Notes: generated from the sequence alone by a model not told the origin. 21,767 nucleotides of DNA from JBFKPQ01 sp041628225 (GCA_041628225.1 JBFKPQ010000024.1:1-21767); one strand, 5' to 3'; shown: positions 1 to 9,098, counted from the first letter of the stretch. Numbers and translations: made by a program.

Positions 1-2210
1 GTGGCCAGCACGTGGTCGGGGGTGAGGGGGAACCGATCGAACCACACACCGGTGGCGTCGTGGAGGGCGGCGGTCACCGCCGCCGCGTACGGGATGAACG
101 GCATCTCGGCCATGCCGCGCGCTCCGAACGGACCGAGCGGGTCGCCGTACTCGCCGATGACCGTTACGACCTCGCCGGGAATGTCGCCGATGCCAGGGAT
201 CAGATACTGGCTGAAGCGCGGATTCAGGACCCGGCCGTCGGCCACCTGGAGCCGTTCGGTGACCGCGTAGCCGTGTGCCTGAACGACGGCGCCTTCGGTC
301 TGGCTCTCGATGAGGGTCGGGTTGATGGCCTTGCCGACGTCGACGGCCGATACCACGCGGTCCACGCGCAAATGCCCGGTCTCGATGTCGACCGTCAGGT
401 CGACCGCCTGCGCGACATAACCGTACGAAAAGTTCGGGACCGACGGTCCGCCATCGTCGTCGATCGGGTCGGTGGGAGGCGGCACGTAGCGGAACTCCCC
501 GACGGCCGGTCGGGCACCGTCGAGCCACGCCTTCTTCGCCTCCTCGACCGCGCCGAGGATGGCGTTGCCGGCCATGAAGGTCATACGCGACGCCGAGACG
601 GAACCGGAGTCGCCGGTGTGAGCCGTGTCCGAGAACACCGCTGTGATGCGCTCCGACGGAAGACCGGTCGCCGCGGCGGTCATCTGGATGAGGCCGGTGT
701 GGGTGCCCTGGCCGACCTCGGCCGACGAGTGATACAGCACCGCCCCGTCGGGTTCGTCGCCGTCGCCCGTCAGCTCGACCTTGGCCTCGCACCGTTCGGG
801 GAAGCCGAACGAGAAGCCGACGTTCTTGAGGGCGCAGGCGAACCCCCGGCCGCGTCGCGTGGAGGCCTCGTCGCCCGGCAGGGTCCGGAACGGCCGAACG
901 GGTTCGGAGCCGGGATGGGGGCCGGGCCATCCGGCGGTGCGGGCGGCGTCGTCGACGACCTGGGCGATCGAAACGCCCTCGGGCAGTGGTGTGTGCGTCG
1001 GGCCCGGGTCGCCGTCGTGGAGGACGTTGCGGCGCCGCAGCTCCACCGGGTCCATGCCGAGCGCTTCGGCGAGCCGGTTCATCTGCGACTCCGACACGAA
1101 CGTGCCCTGCGGACCGCCGAACCCCCGGAAGGCACCGCCGGGCACCGACGTGGTGTACACGGCGTGCGAGTCGACCCGGGCGTTCGGGACGCGATAGGGC
1201 CCGACGAGCGTCAGGTGAAGATTGCCGAGCACCTTGTTGGACGTGTAGTTGTAGGCGCCGGCGTCGAGCCACGCGTCGGCTTCTACGGCCACCAGATCGC
1301 CGTCGGCCGTGGCCCCCCAGCGGGCGTGCACGGTGGCCCGGTGCCGCTTGTGGTGACCGACGATCGATTCCTCGCGCGACCACACCGACCGCAGCGGCCG
1401 GGTCTCGCCCCGTGCGTGGAGCCTCCATGCGGCGAGCGCCATGACGATCTGCAGCGACATGTCTTCCCGTCCGCCGAAGGCGCCGCCGGTCGCCGGGTAG
1501 ATGACGCGGATGCGGTCGACCGGCAGGTCGAGGGCGTGGGCGATCTGCTCCTGGTCTTCGTGGGTCCACTGGCCGGCGATCTCCACCGTGATGCGACCTT
1601 CTTCGTCGACGTACGAGACGGCGGCTTCGGGTTGGAGGTAAGCGTGTTCCTGATGGGGCAGGTGATAGGTCCCTTCGACGATCACGTCGGCGGCGGCCCA
1701 TCCCGCCTCCAGGTCACCCTTGCGGATGCGATAGGTCTTGTAGGTGTTGGGTCCTAGCTCCGGATGAAGGAGGGGAGCGCCGTCGGCGAGGGCGGAGCCG
1801 AGGTCGGGGGCCAGCGGCAGTTCCTCCCACTCGACGGCGAGGGCCGCCGCACCGGCGTGAGCGGCGTCCACCGTGTCGGCGACGACGACCGCGATGTGGT
1901 CGCCCTCCCACCGGCTGACGTCGGAGGCGACCGCCGCGCGGCCGGTGGCACCGACCCCGACGAGGACCGGCTGGTCGAACATCGTCAGGCCGTACTCGTT
2001 GACGGGCACGTCGGCGGCGGTGAACACGGCCACCACACCCGGCGTGGCCTCGGCTGCTGCCGTGTCCATCGAGACCATGCGGGCGTGGGGTTGATCGGAG
2101 AACACGACGAGCGCGGCGAGGGCGTCGGGATGGTGGAGGTCGGCGGGGAACGGCGTGGCTCCGGTCACTTTGCCGAGCGCATCGACGCGCACCAGACGAT
2201 CCCCGATCAC
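1..2210 (-). CDS. Xanthine dehydrogenase-type molybdenum-binding subunit (partial, C-terminal end cut by window edge)
   Basis: Large catalytic subunit of a xanthine dehydrogenase/aldehyde oxidase-family hydroxylase, carrying the molybdopterin cofactor. About 736 residues are visible with no stop before the left edge. The reading ends in a typical family tail (FPLTPDHVLA), so only a few residues should be missing. Visible family motifs are GGAFGGRED (about 242-250), AFRGFGGPQ (about 360-368) and GARGMAEMPF (about 696-705), whose Glu (about 702) aligns with the catalytic Glu of the family; the usual GxGE is GMAE here. The GTG start overlaps the stop of the upstream FAD/2Fe-2S gene (GTGA), so the two are translationally coupled and probably form one enzyme. 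Xanthine or a related purine is the likely substrate given the guanine deaminase and purine importer upstream. The family includes many other heterocycle and aldehyde hydroxylases, so the exact substrate is inferred. Confidence 0.9.
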   Translation of the reverse strand, partial: MIGDRLVRVDALGKVTGATPFPADLHHPDALAALVVFSDQPHARMVSMDTAAAEATPGVVAVFTAADVPVNEYGLTMFDQPVLVGVGATGRAAVASDVSRWEGDHIAVVVADTVDAAHAGAAALAVEWEELPLAPDLGSALADGAPLLHPELGPNTYKTYRIRKGDLEAGWAAADVIVEGTYHLPHQEHAYLQPEAAVSYVDEEGRITVEIAGQWTHEDQEQIAHALDLPVDRIRVIYPATGGAFGGREDMSLQIVMALAAWRLHARGETRPLRSVWSREESIVGHHKRHRATVHARWGATADGDLVAVEADAWLDAGAYNYTSNKVLGNLHLTLVGPYRVPNARVDSHAVYTTSVPGGAFRGFGGPQGTFVSESQMNRLAEALGMDPVELRRRNVLHDGDPGPTHTPLPEGVSIAQVVDDAARTAGWPGPHPGSEPVRPFRTLPGDEASTRRGRGFACALKNVGFSFGFPERCEAKVELTGDGDEPDGAVLYHSSAEVGQGTHTGLIQMTAAATGLPSERITAVFSDTAHTGDSGSVSASRMTFMAGNAILGAVEEAKKAWLDGARPAVGEFRYVPPPTDPIDDDGGPSVPNFSYGYVAQAVDLTVDIETGHLRVDRVVSAVDVGKAINPTLIESQTEGAVVQAHGYAVTERLQVADGRVLNPRFSQYLIPGIGDIPGEVVTVIGEYGDPLGPFGARGMAEMPFIPYAAAVTAALHDATGVWFDRFPLTPDHVLA

Positions 2211-3613
2211 GATGACGCCGCCTCGATCGCGTCAATGATGCGGTAGTAACCGGTGCACCTGCACAGGTTGCCGGCCAGCGCGTCGCTGATCTGCCGGCGG
2301 GTGGGGCTCGGGGTCTCGTCGAGGAGAGCGGCCGCGGACATGAGGAAGCCAGGGATGCAGTACCCGCACTGGACGGCCCCGTGGTCGATGAACGCCTGCT
2401 GTACGGGATGGAGCCCATCGACGCCGAGGCCTTCGATGGTGGCCACCGTCGCCCCGTCGCACGACGCGGCCGGCACGAGACAGGCCATCACGGCTGCACC
2501 GTCGACGAGGACGGTACAGGCGCCGCACTCCCCTTCGGCACAGCCCTCTTTGGTGCCGGTGAGGGAGCGTCCCGCGGCGGGACCGGCGACGTCGCGCAGC
2601 CAGTCGAGCAGCGTCCTCGACACGGCGCCGGCTCCGGTGGCCGTCGCGCCGTCGACGGTCACCGAGATCGCCGTGTCGTCGTCATACGATCCGGCCGCCC
2701 GGGCGTGGTGTGCCGTTCCGTGCGATGACAGCAGCACAGGCCGGTCGGCGGGTGCGTCGATACGCGCCGCCAGTGCAGCCAGACCGCGACGAATCACGGT
2801 CTGGAGCGAAGCCGTCCGGTACTCGGCGGTGGCGCGCACGTCGTCGATGGGACGTAGAGCAGCCGCGACATCAGCGGCGAACTCGCCGGCGCCACCCGGT
2901 TCGAGCACAGCCGAGAATTCCACGATCGTGGGGGCCACCGAACCGAGCGCCACCCGAACGTGGGTGCGGCCGTCGGCGGTGGACTGCGCCACGAGGGCGG
3001 CATGCACGATCGAGATGGCCTGGGCGACCCGGTTGCCGACCTTCACGAACACTCCCCGCTCCCCGTCGGCCAATGGGCGGAAGGTCACGGCGGTGACGAG
3101 TTCGTCGTCGGCCATCACGGTGGCCCGGACCCCGGTGTGGAAGTCGGCGAGCGCCACATCGCGTGCACCGCGACTCGAGGCGAGGGTCAACGTGGCGTCG
3201 AGGACGTGGAGAGCGGTGATGGTGTCGTTGGCAGGGCTGGCCGTCACGAGGTTGCCGACCACGGTCGCGCGGTTGCGCAGCTGCGGGGAGCCGATCTCGA
3301 GGCTCGCCTGCGCCAGCGGCGTGGCCCGCTCCCAGATCAGGTCGGAGGCAACGATCTGATTGTGCGTGACGAGCGGGCCGAGGCAAATGCGTCCGTCATC
3401 GAGCATGTCGATGCCGTCGAGTCCGCCGATGCCGGTGATGTCAATGAGCACGTCGACGTCGGGCCGAGCCCGCCGGGCCAATTCGAGCAGCAGATCGGTG
3501 CCGCCTGCCACGATGCGGGCACCCGGCGCGGCGAGGAGGCCGATCGCCTCGTCGAGAGTGACGGGCCGTTCGATGCGGGCAAGGCGGGTGCCCGGCAGCT
3601 GGACTTCGTGCAA
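2207..3613 (-). CDS. Xanthine dehydrogenase FAD-binding and 2Fe-2S fusion subunit
   Basis: Electron-transfer subunit of the Mo hydroxylase encoded just downstream; it passes electrons from the Mo site through two 2Fe-2S clusters to FAD. The 468-residue protein has a CoxM/XdhB-like FAD domain first (AGGTDLL at 36-42; RNRATVVGNLVTASPAND around 113-130). A CoxS-like 2Fe-2S domain follows (Cys358, Cys363, Cys366, Cys378; second cluster Cys416, Cys419, Cys451, Cys453). FAD-then-FeS is the reverse of the usual FeS-FAD order in fused XdhA proteins. I chose the TTG start at 3613: it has a GAAAGG ribosome site 6 bases upstream (3620-3625) and begins just before the conserved FAD domain. The longer open frame upstream runs antisense-like through the deaminase gene and shows no family similarity. 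It lies 10 bases after the deaminase stop. Confidence 0.9.
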   Translation of the reverse strand: MHEVQLPGTRLARIERPVTLDEAIGLLAAPGARIVAGGTDLLLELARRARPDVDVLIDITGIGGLDGIDMLDDGRICLGPLVTHNQIVASDLIWERATPLAQASLEIGSPQLRNRATVVGNLVTASPANDTITALHVLDATLTLASSRGARDVALADFHTGVRATVMADDELVTAVTFRPLADGERGVFVKVGNRVAQAISIVHAALVAQSTADGRTHVRVALGSVAPTIVEFSAVLEPGGAGEFAADVAAALRPIDDVRATAEYRTASLQTVIRRGLAALAARIDAPADRPVLLSSHGTAHHARAAGSYDDDTAISVTVDGATATGAGAVSRTLLDWLRDVAGPAAGRSLTGTKEGCAEGECGACTVLVDGAAVMACLVPAASCDGATVATIEGLGVDGLHPVQQAFIDHGAVQCGYCIPGFLMSAAALLDETPSPTRRQISDALAGNLCRCTGYYRIIDAIEAASS

Positions 3614-3623
3614 CGGGTGCCTT

Positions 3624-4196
3624 TCAGCCGTTGTAGATAGGTCTACCCGATTCCCCGTAGGCCCGGAGCACCTCGGCGGCCTCGGGTCGCAGGACGTCGC
3701 GGACGACCTCGATACTCCGTTCGGCGAGCGCTTCGACCCAGCGAGCCGGTTTGGGACCCTCGTCGAAGCCAACCGCTTCGGCGTCCGTGGCGCGGGCCCC
3801 GCAGACGACTCGGGTGACACCCGACCACGGGATGGCCCCGAAACACATGGCACACGGCTCCGACGACGTGACCAACTCGGCTGCGGGCATGCCCTCGGCG
3901 CCCAGCGTGAAGCTGCCGACCACCTGTCCGGCGACCGCGATGGCGGTGATCTCGGCGTGCGCCACGGCGATGCGGGCCGGGATCACCCGGTTGACGCCGG
4001 GCGCGATGAGCCGGCCCGAGTCCCGCTCGAAGATCGCCGCTCCGAACGGACCGCCAGTCGCCTCGGCCACGTTGCGAGCGGCCAGCGAGATGACGAGGCG
4101 CATGCGGTCGACATCGGAGCCCGCCGCCGTACCGGGGGGCGCCATCTCGTCGATCCAGGCCGGGAGCCCGATCCGCATCGAAGGCCAGGAGGTCAC
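3624..4196 (-). CDS. guaD: Guanine deaminase-like nucleobase deaminase (cytidine deaminase fold)
   Basis: Zinc-dependent deaminase of the CDA/GuaD family, about 190 residues. The zinc and catalytic motifs are His80-Ala-Glu82 and Pro114-Cys115-x2-Cys118 (SSEPCAMCFGAI). The stretch after PCxxC (ARATDAEAVGFDEG) resembles Bacillus guanine deaminase rather than tRNA adenosine or cytidine deaminases. The expected reaction is guanine to xanthine plus ammonia, which feeds the xanthine dehydrogenase encoded immediately downstream. The GTG start at 4196 overlaps the stop of the upstream permease (GTGA) and has GAGGAA at 4202-4207 as ribosome site; an in-frame ATG six codons later is an alternative. The family also includes deaminases for other nucleobases, so guanine is the likely but not proven substrate. 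Confidence 0.82.
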   Translation of the reverse strand: MTSWPSMRIGLPAWIDEMAPPGTAAGSDVDRMRLVISLAARNVAEATGGPFGAAIFERDSGRLIAPGVNRVIPARIAVAHAEITAIAVAGQVVGSFTLGAEGMPAAELVTSSEPCAMCFGAIPWSGVTRVVCGARATDAEAVGFDEGPKPARWVEALAERSIEVVRDVLRPEAAEVLRAYGESGRPIYNG

Positions 4197-5149
4197 GTCC
4201 GTTCCTCGCGGGCATACGGGACGGCGAGCGCGGCCGGCGCGCCGAGCCGGTGCCGCAGCGGCGACGCTCCGGAGATCAAGACCAGGACCACGATGGTGAG
4301 CAGGTAGGGCGCCATGTTCAGCAGGTTGGCGGAGATCGACGTGCCGGCTGCCTGCAGACGGAACTGCACGGCGTTGACGCCGCCGAACAGGAGCGCGCCG
4401 AGTACGGCCCGGCCTGGACGCCAGGTGGCAAAGATGACGAGGGCGATGGCGATCCAGCCGCGTCCACCCGTCAGGTTCTCGCTCCAACCCGGCGTATACG
4501 CGAGCGACAGGTGGGCGCCTCCGAAGCCGGCCAGGACGCCGCCGACCACGGTGTAGATGTAGCGCCAGCGAAGCACGGGGATGCCCATGGCATCGACCGT
4601 CTGCGGGCTCTCGCCCATCGCGCGCAGCTGCTGGCCAGGACGGGTGCGGTACATCCAGAACCACACCAGCGGCACGAACGCGTACATCGAGTAGACGATC
4701 GGGTCCTGTTGGAACAGAGCCTCACCCACCACCGGGAGGTTGGCGAGCCCCGGAAGGTCGACCTCGAGGAACCGAGGTCCACGCAATCCCACCAGTGGCC
4801 CGCTGTCGGGACCGAGACGCTCGCCGAGGAAGCTGGCCAGGCCGACCCCGGCGAGGGTGAGCGCGAGGCCGGACACGATCTGGTCGGCGCGCAAGGTGAT
4901 CGTCACGAAGGCGTGGACGAGGGCCATGAGGCCGCCGACCGCCGAGGCCACGAGGAGCGCCAGCCACAGCGACTCGGTGTGAAAGGCGGTGGCGAACGCA
5001 CTGACCGCGCCCATGATCATCATGCCCTCGACACCGAGGTTCAGGATGCCGGCCCGCTCGGTGATGATCTCGCCGATCGTGGCATAGATGAGCGATGTCC
5101 CGGCGAACACGGCTATGGCCAGCACCGACGTGATGAGCGCCAGGTCCAT
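4193..5149 (-). CDS. BMP-type ABC transporter permease 2 (NupQ-like)
   Basis: Inner-membrane permease of a nucleoside/purine-type ABC importer, 318 residues, almost wholly hydrophobic with about eight to ten membrane segments. The N-terminal block (IYATIGEIITERAGILNLGV at about 20-40) is the hallmark of the NupQ/YufQ-type partner permease in BMP-dependent transporters. The ATG start at 5149 shares one base with the stop of the upstream permease (TGATG). A longer reading upstream would run into the other permease gene and is not supported. It should form a heterodimer with the permease encoded upstream and be driven by the ATPase upstream of that. The neighbouring deaminase and xanthine dehydrogenase suggest a purine base or nucleoside as cargo. 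Confidence 0.9.
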   Translation of the reverse strand: MDLALITSVLAIAVFAGTSLIYATIGEIITERAGILNLGVEGMMIMGAVSAFATAFHTESLWLALLVASAVGGLMALVHAFVTITLRADQIVSGLALTLAGVGLASFLGERLGPDSGPLVGLRGPRFLEVDLPGLANLPVVGEALFQQDPIVYSMYAFVPLVWFWMYRTRPGQQLRAMGESPQTVDAMGIPVLRWRYIYTVVGGVLAGFGGAHLSLAYTPGWSENLTGGRGWIAIALVIFATWRPGRAVLGALLFGGVNAVQFRLQAAGTSISANLLNMAPYLLTIVVLVLISGASPLRHRLGAPAALAVPYAREERT

Positions 5150-6276
5150 CAGACGGCCTCCGTTGCCGGGGCGGGAGCCGTGCGGGTGATGCGCACCCGG
5201 TAGCGGCTGAAGATGTCTCCGCCCAGCACGAAGAACAACATGACGCCCTGCACGACCTGAGCGACCGAGGCGGGCAGACCCATCGAAATCTGGATCTGGT
5301 CGCCGCCGACGAACACGGCCGCCAACAGGATGGCTACGAGAACGACCGCCCACGGACGGAGCTTGGCGATCCAGGCCACGATGATGGCGGTGAAGCCGTT
5401 GTCGGCGGCGAGGCCCTGTTGCAGCCGGTGCGACACGCCGGCCACTTCGGACAGGCCGGCCAGTCCGGCAAGACCGCCGGATACGAGCATCACGAGCACG
5501 ATGTTGCGGAACATCGACACGCCTGCGAAGCGGGCGGCCTCGGGGTTGTCACCAATGAGGCGGATCTCGTACCCGAACCGCGTGCGATCGAACAGCACCC
5601 AAACGAAGACCGCCGCGATCAGGCCGAGCACGAGTCCGAAGTGCAGCCGTGTGTCGAAGAACCGTGGGAACCAGGTGAATCGCTCGAACAGCGCGGAGCC
5701 GGGAAAACCGAAGCCCTGCGGGTCGTTCCAGACCGACGTGAACAGGTGGGAGTACCAGAGGATCGCCACGTAGTTGAGCATGAGGGTGGTGATGATCTCG
5801 TTGACGTTCAGGTAGGCCCGCAGCAGCGCCGGCACGAGTGCCCAGGCCGCCCCGGCCAGAATGGCTGCGCCACCCATGAGGAGGCCATACACCACGGCGT
5901 TCTGCGGGATTCCCGGCACGGCCCCAGGCAGGAACAGCGCCACGCCGGAGGCGGCGATCCCGCCCATGACGAGTTGGCCCTCGGCGCCGATGTTCCAGAA
6001 CTTCATCTTGAACGACACGGCGACCGCCAGCCCGGCGAGGATCAGCGGGGTGGCCCGAACGAGGGTCTCCGACAGGCTGTACACATCGCCGCCGAACAGC
6101 CCGCCGAAGGCGCCGTCCCACATGGCCCGGTACGTCTCGAAGGGGTTCACGCCGAAGACCGCCAGCAGGACCGCCGTCGCCACGAGGGCTGCCGCCACCG
6201 ACAGGACGGGCACGAGCCAGCCCAGATAGCGAGGCGGGTCGAGGCGGCGCTCGAACTTGATGGTCCACGGGATCAC
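5149..6276 (-). CDS. BMP-type ABC transporter permease 1 (NupP-like)
   Basis: Inner-membrane permease, 375 residues. It starts with a short cytoplasmic stretch (VIPWTIKFERRL) followed by about nine to ten hydrophobic segments. Features shared with the YufP/NupP type include a first TM followed by FGVNPFETYRAMWDGAFGG and then SLSETLVRATPLILAGLAVAVSFK, and the NIGAEGQL motif near the loop that contacts the ATPase. The GTG start at 6276 overlaps the ATPase stop by four bases (GTGA), indicating coupled translation. It is the partner of the downstream permease in a purine/nucleoside importer. Confidence 0.9.
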   Translation of the reverse strand: MIPWTIKFERRLDPPRYLGWLVPVLSVAAALVATAVLLAVFGVNPFETYRAMWDGAFGGLFGGDVYSLSETLVRATPLILAGLAVAVSFKMKFWNIGAEGQLVMGGIAASGVALFLPGAVPGIPQNAVVYGLLMGGAAILAGAAWALVPALLRAYLNVNEIITTLMLNYVAILWYSHLFTSVWNDPQGFGFPGSALFERFTWFPRFFDTRLHFGLVLGLIAAVFVWVLFDRTRFGYEIRLIGDNPEAARFAGVSMFRNIVLVMLVSGGLAGLAGLSEVAGVSHRLQQGLAADNGFTAIIVAWIAKLRPWAVVLVAILLAAVFVGGDQIQISMGLPASVAQVVQGVMLFFVLGGDIFSRYRVRITRTAPAPATEAV

Positions 6277-7838
6277 GCCGACGCCTCCGGGGCCATGGCT
6301 TCTCCGGCCATCATGAGGCCGACTTGTTCCTGCGTGAGCGACTCGGACGGTGCGATGCCCATGATGCGCCCGTCGTACAACACCATGATCCGGTCGGCGA
6401 GTACGAACAGCTCGTCGAGGTCCTCCGACAGCAACAGCACGGCGGCACCGGAGGCCCGTTCCTCGAGGAGGGCGGTGCGCACCGTCTCGATGGCCCCGAC
6501 GTCGAGACCGCGCGTCGGGTAGGCCGCCACGATGAACGGCGTCTCGACGGCGTGGGTGCCGGCGTCGATCTCTCGGGCGAGGATCGCCTTCTGCTGGTTG
6601 CCGCCCGAGAGGTTGCGGGCCGGGGTGGCGATCGACGGGGTCTTGACGCCGAACCGTTCTACGTAGCGCTCCGACATCTTGGCCACGGCCTTCGGGTCAA
6701 TGAACGACCGGGTCGAGACGGGTTGGTGTCGGTAACGCTTCATGATGAAGTTGTCGGTGAGCGGCAGATCGCCGGCCAGGCCCATGCCGAGACGGTCGGC
6801 GGGGACGTGGGCGACGCCGCGGTCGATGTACCGCCGGGGCGAGGCGTCGGTGACGTCCTTGCCGAGCAGTTCGATGGTCCCCGACGTCGGTTTGCGCAGG
6901 CCGGTGAGGACTTCTGCGAGTTCGGCCTGGCCGTTGCCGGTGACCCCTGCCACGCCGACGATCTCTCCCGAGCTCACCTCGAACTCGATGTCCGAGAGAG
7001 CCGGCAGGCCGCGGTCGTCTCTGGCGGCCACACCACGACAGCGCATGACGGTGTCTCCGGTTTCCTGTTCGTCGCGGTCGGCACGGAACAGAACCTCGCG
7101 GCCGACCATGAGCCGGGCCAAGCTCGCCCGGTCGGCGCCTTCCGTCTCGATGGTCTCAACGAGTTTCCCGCCACGCAGCACCGTGACCCGATCGGAGAAC
7201 TTCAGCACCTCGCCCAGCTTGTGGGAGATGAAGATGATGGCCTTGCCGTCGGCGGCGAGTTCGCGCATGGTGTCGCCGAGCGAATCCGCTTCCTGTGGCG
7301 TGAGCACGTCGGTCGGCTCGTCGAGGATGAGCACCTCCGCGCCGCGATAGAGCAGTTTGAGGATCTCCACACGCTGGCGGAGGCCGACGGACAGTTGCCA
7401 GATGTACGCGGTGGGGTCGACGTCCAGCCCGTAGCGTTCGGCCAGCTCTCGAACCTGCCGTTCGATGTCGCGCATCTTGGGAACGAACGGCACGCCGTCG
7501 GCACCGAGGATGATGTTCTCGGCAACGGTCTGGTTCGGCACCAGCTTGAAGTGCTGATACACCATGCCCACGCCGTTCCGGCTGGCATCACGCGGCGATC
7601 GGATGTCCACCGTGCGCAGTGGCCGGCCGCCCGTGGCCAGTTCGATGTGGCCCTCGTCGGGGGCGTACATGCCGGCGAGACAATTCATGAGCGTTGACTT
7701 GCCAGCGCCGTTCTCACCCAAGAGGGCGTGGATCTCGCCGCGGTTCACGGTGAGATCCACGCCCTCGTTGGCGATGACTCCGGGAAACTTCTTGGTCAAG
7801 CCACGGATGGCAACGGCCACCTCACCTGCTTCGACCAT
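6273..7838 (-). CDS. ABC transporter ATP-binding protein with two nucleotide-binding halves (NupO-like, purine/nucleoside import)
   Basis: A 521-residue ATPase with two fused nucleotide-binding domains, the arrangement used by sugar and BMP-type nucleoside importers. The N half is canonical: Walker A GENGAGKST (41-49), signature LSVGLRQRVE (about 149-158) and Walker B VLILDEPT. The C half is degenerate as usual for this family: GVTGNGQAEL in place of Walker A, signature LSGGNQQK and FIVAAYPTRGLDVG around Walker B, so ATP hydrolysis probably rests mainly on one site. The ATG at 7838 is preceded by a GAGGGGA ribosome site. It lies 24 bases downstream of the binding-protein stop and overlaps the first permease by four bases. 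Confidence 0.93.
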   Translation of the reverse strand: MVEAGEVAVAIRGLTKKFPGVIANEGVDLTVNRGEIHALLGENGAGKSTLMNCLAGMYAPDEGHIELATGGRPLRTVDIRSPRDASRNGVGMVYQHFKLVPNQTVAENIILGADGVPFVPKMRDIERQVRELAERYGLDVDPTAYIWQLSVGLRQRVEILKLLYRGAEVLILDEPTDVLTPQEADSLGDTMRELAADGKAIIFISHKLGEVLKFSDRVTVLRGGKLVETIETEGADRASLARLMVGREVLFRADRDEQETGDTVMRCRGVAARDDRGLPALSDIEFEVSSGEIVGVAGVTGNGQAELAEVLTGLRKPTSGTIELLGKDVTDASPRRYIDRGVAHVPADRLGMGLAGDLPLTDNFIMKRYRHQPVSTRSFIDPKAVAKMSERYVERFGVKTPSIATPARNLSGGNQQKAILAREIDAGTHAVETPFIVAAYPTRGLDVGAIETVRTALLEERASGAAVLLLSEDLDELFVLADRIMVLYDGRIMGIAPSESLTQEQVGLMMAGEAMAPEASA

Positions 7839-7862
7839 GACATTCCCCTCGGTTGGTTGTGA

Positions 7863-8996
7863 CTAGCCGGACGGGATCTCCCCGACGACACCTTCGACGA
7901 ACCAGTCGATCGACAGCATGGCGCCGTCGTCCAGGCACTCGCCTTCGGCGACGCGCTCGGCGCCCGACTGATCGTTGATCGGACCGCAGAACACGTCGTT
8001 GCCGGCCAGGATCTCGGCCTTGGCGGCCTCGACGAGGTCAGCGGTCTCCTGTGTCACCGACGGGCCGAGCGGCGCCAGGTCGACGATGCCTTCGGGCATG
8101 CCGCCCCAGTACGACTCGGAACCGTTGTAGGTGCCGGCCCGGACCTGTTCGACGATCTCGACGTACTTCACGCCCCAATTCCAGACGGGTGCCGTGAGCA
8201 GCGAGTCGCCCACGAACTCACGCGAGTCGGTGTTGTAGCCGACGGAGTATCCGCCGGCGTCGGCGGCGGCCTTCTGCGGCTCGGTGGTGTCCTGGTGCTG
8301 GGAGATGACGTCGGCGCCTTCGGCGAGCAGGGCCTCGGCGGCTTCCTTCTCGACCGGCGGATCGAACCATGTGTTGGTCCAGACGACCCGCACCTCGGCG
8401 TCGGGGTTGACGCTGCGCACGCCGAGCGTGAAGGCGTTGATGCCACGCACGACCTCGGGGATCGGGAACGCCGCCACATAGCCGATGATGTCCGACTCGG
8501 TCTGGGCGCCGGCCACGATGCCGGAAAGGTAGCGGGGCTGGTACATGCGCCCGAACACGTTCGAGAAGTTCTCGGCGCTCTTGAAGCCGGAGATGTGCAC
8601 GAACTGCACGTCCGGGAACTCGGCGGCCACGGTCTCGGTCGGGTCCATGAACCCGAACGACGTGGTGATGATGATATCGTTGCCGTTTTGGGCGAAGTCA
8701 CGGATGACCCGCTCGGCGTCGGGACCTTCTGGCACGTTCTCGATGAACGTCGTCTCGACCGAGTCGCCGAAGGCCTCCTCGATATCGAGACGGCCCTGAT
8801 CGTGGGCGAACGTCCAGCCCAGGTCGCCGATGGGAGCGACGTAGACGAAGGCGACCTTCGTGACGTCGTCGGCGGCGGCGGTCGTGTCGGTGGTGCCGGT
8901 GTCGGCCTGGGTCGTGTCGGCGGTGTCGCCGCCGCACGCCGCGAGGACGAGCACGAGCGACCCGATGAGGGCCAACCAGCGCAGATGGCGTTTCAC
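7863..8996 (-). CDS. BMP family substrate-binding lipoprotein (purine/nucleoside uptake)
   Basis: Extracytoplasmic binding protein of the ABC importer encoded downstream, about 377 residues. It has a lipoprotein signal: positively charged start (VKRHLR), hydrophobic core, and lipobox LAAC with Cys21 as the lipidated residue. A Thr/Asp/Ala-rich linker (about 24-42) follows before the BMP domain (VAFVYVAPIGDLGWTFAHDQG onward; NDIIITTSFGFMDPT; IGYVAAFPIPEVVRGINAF). BMP/PnrA proteins commonly bind nucleosides. The GTG at 8996 is chosen because AGGAGG (9001-9006) lies directly upstream and the lipoprotein signal starts there. The longer open frame has no signal-peptide character. There is a 102-base gap from the upstream YgfK-like gene, so this could be the start of a sub-operon. 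Confidence 0.93.
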   Translation of the reverse strand: MKRHLRWLALIGSLVLVLAACGGDTADTTQADTGTTDTTAAADDVTKVAFVYVAPIGDLGWTFAHDQGRLDIEEAFGDSVETTFIENVPEGPDAERVIRDFAQNGNDIIITTSFGFMDPTETVAAEFPDVQFVHISGFKSAENFSNVFGRMYQPRYLSGIVAGAQTESDIIGYVAAFPIPEVVRGINAFTLGVRSVNPDAEVRVVWTNTWFDPPVEKEAAEALLAEGADVISQHQDTTEPQKAAADAGGYSVGYNTDSREFVGDSLLTAPVWNWGVKYVEIVEQVRAGTYNGSESYWGGMPEGIVDLAPLGPSVTQETADLVEAAKAEILAGNDVFCGPINDQSGAERVAEGECLDDGAMLSIDWFVEGVVGEIPSG

Positions 8997-9000
8997 GTTT

Positions 9001-9006
9001 CCTCCT
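9001..9006 (-). promoter_or_regulatory. Shine-Dalgarno site of the BMP lipoprotein gene
   Basis: On the minus strand the bases read AGGAGG, followed by AAAC and the GTG start. It is a perfect consensus and decides the start against the longer upstream frame. Confidence 0.8.
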
Positions 9007-9071
9007 GTGGGTTCATGGGGGACGAACCGGCAGCCCGAAACGCCCCGCCAGCAAGATAGTGGATCGCGAAG

Positions 9072-9089
9072 CCGCGCGAACCCGCGCGG
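9072..9089 (-). other. Perfect GC hairpin between the YgfK-like gene and the importer genes
   Basis: CCGCGCG and CGCGCGG are perfect inverted repeats around a 4-base loop. The hairpin begins about 10 bases after the stop of the YgfK-like gene in the transcribed direction. No run of T follows on the minus strand, so it is not a classical intrinsic terminator. It may act as a transcript-stabilising or processing structure, or a weak attenuator that separates the enzyme genes from the transporter genes. Confidence 0.45.
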
Positions 9090-9098
9090 TCGCACCGA

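Noticed and set aside
12..1757. Long plus-strand open frame opposite the Mo subunit.
   Set aside because: It is a shadow of the high-GC coding strand: arginine/glycine/valine-rich with no family motif, while the minus strand reads a clear xanthine dehydrogenase.
8993..9016. Eight-codon mini-ORF whose TGA overlaps the GTG of the BMP lipoprotein gene, a possible leader peptide.
   Set aside because: It contains the ribosome site of the lipoprotein gene and has no ribosome site of its own, so it is most likely chance.
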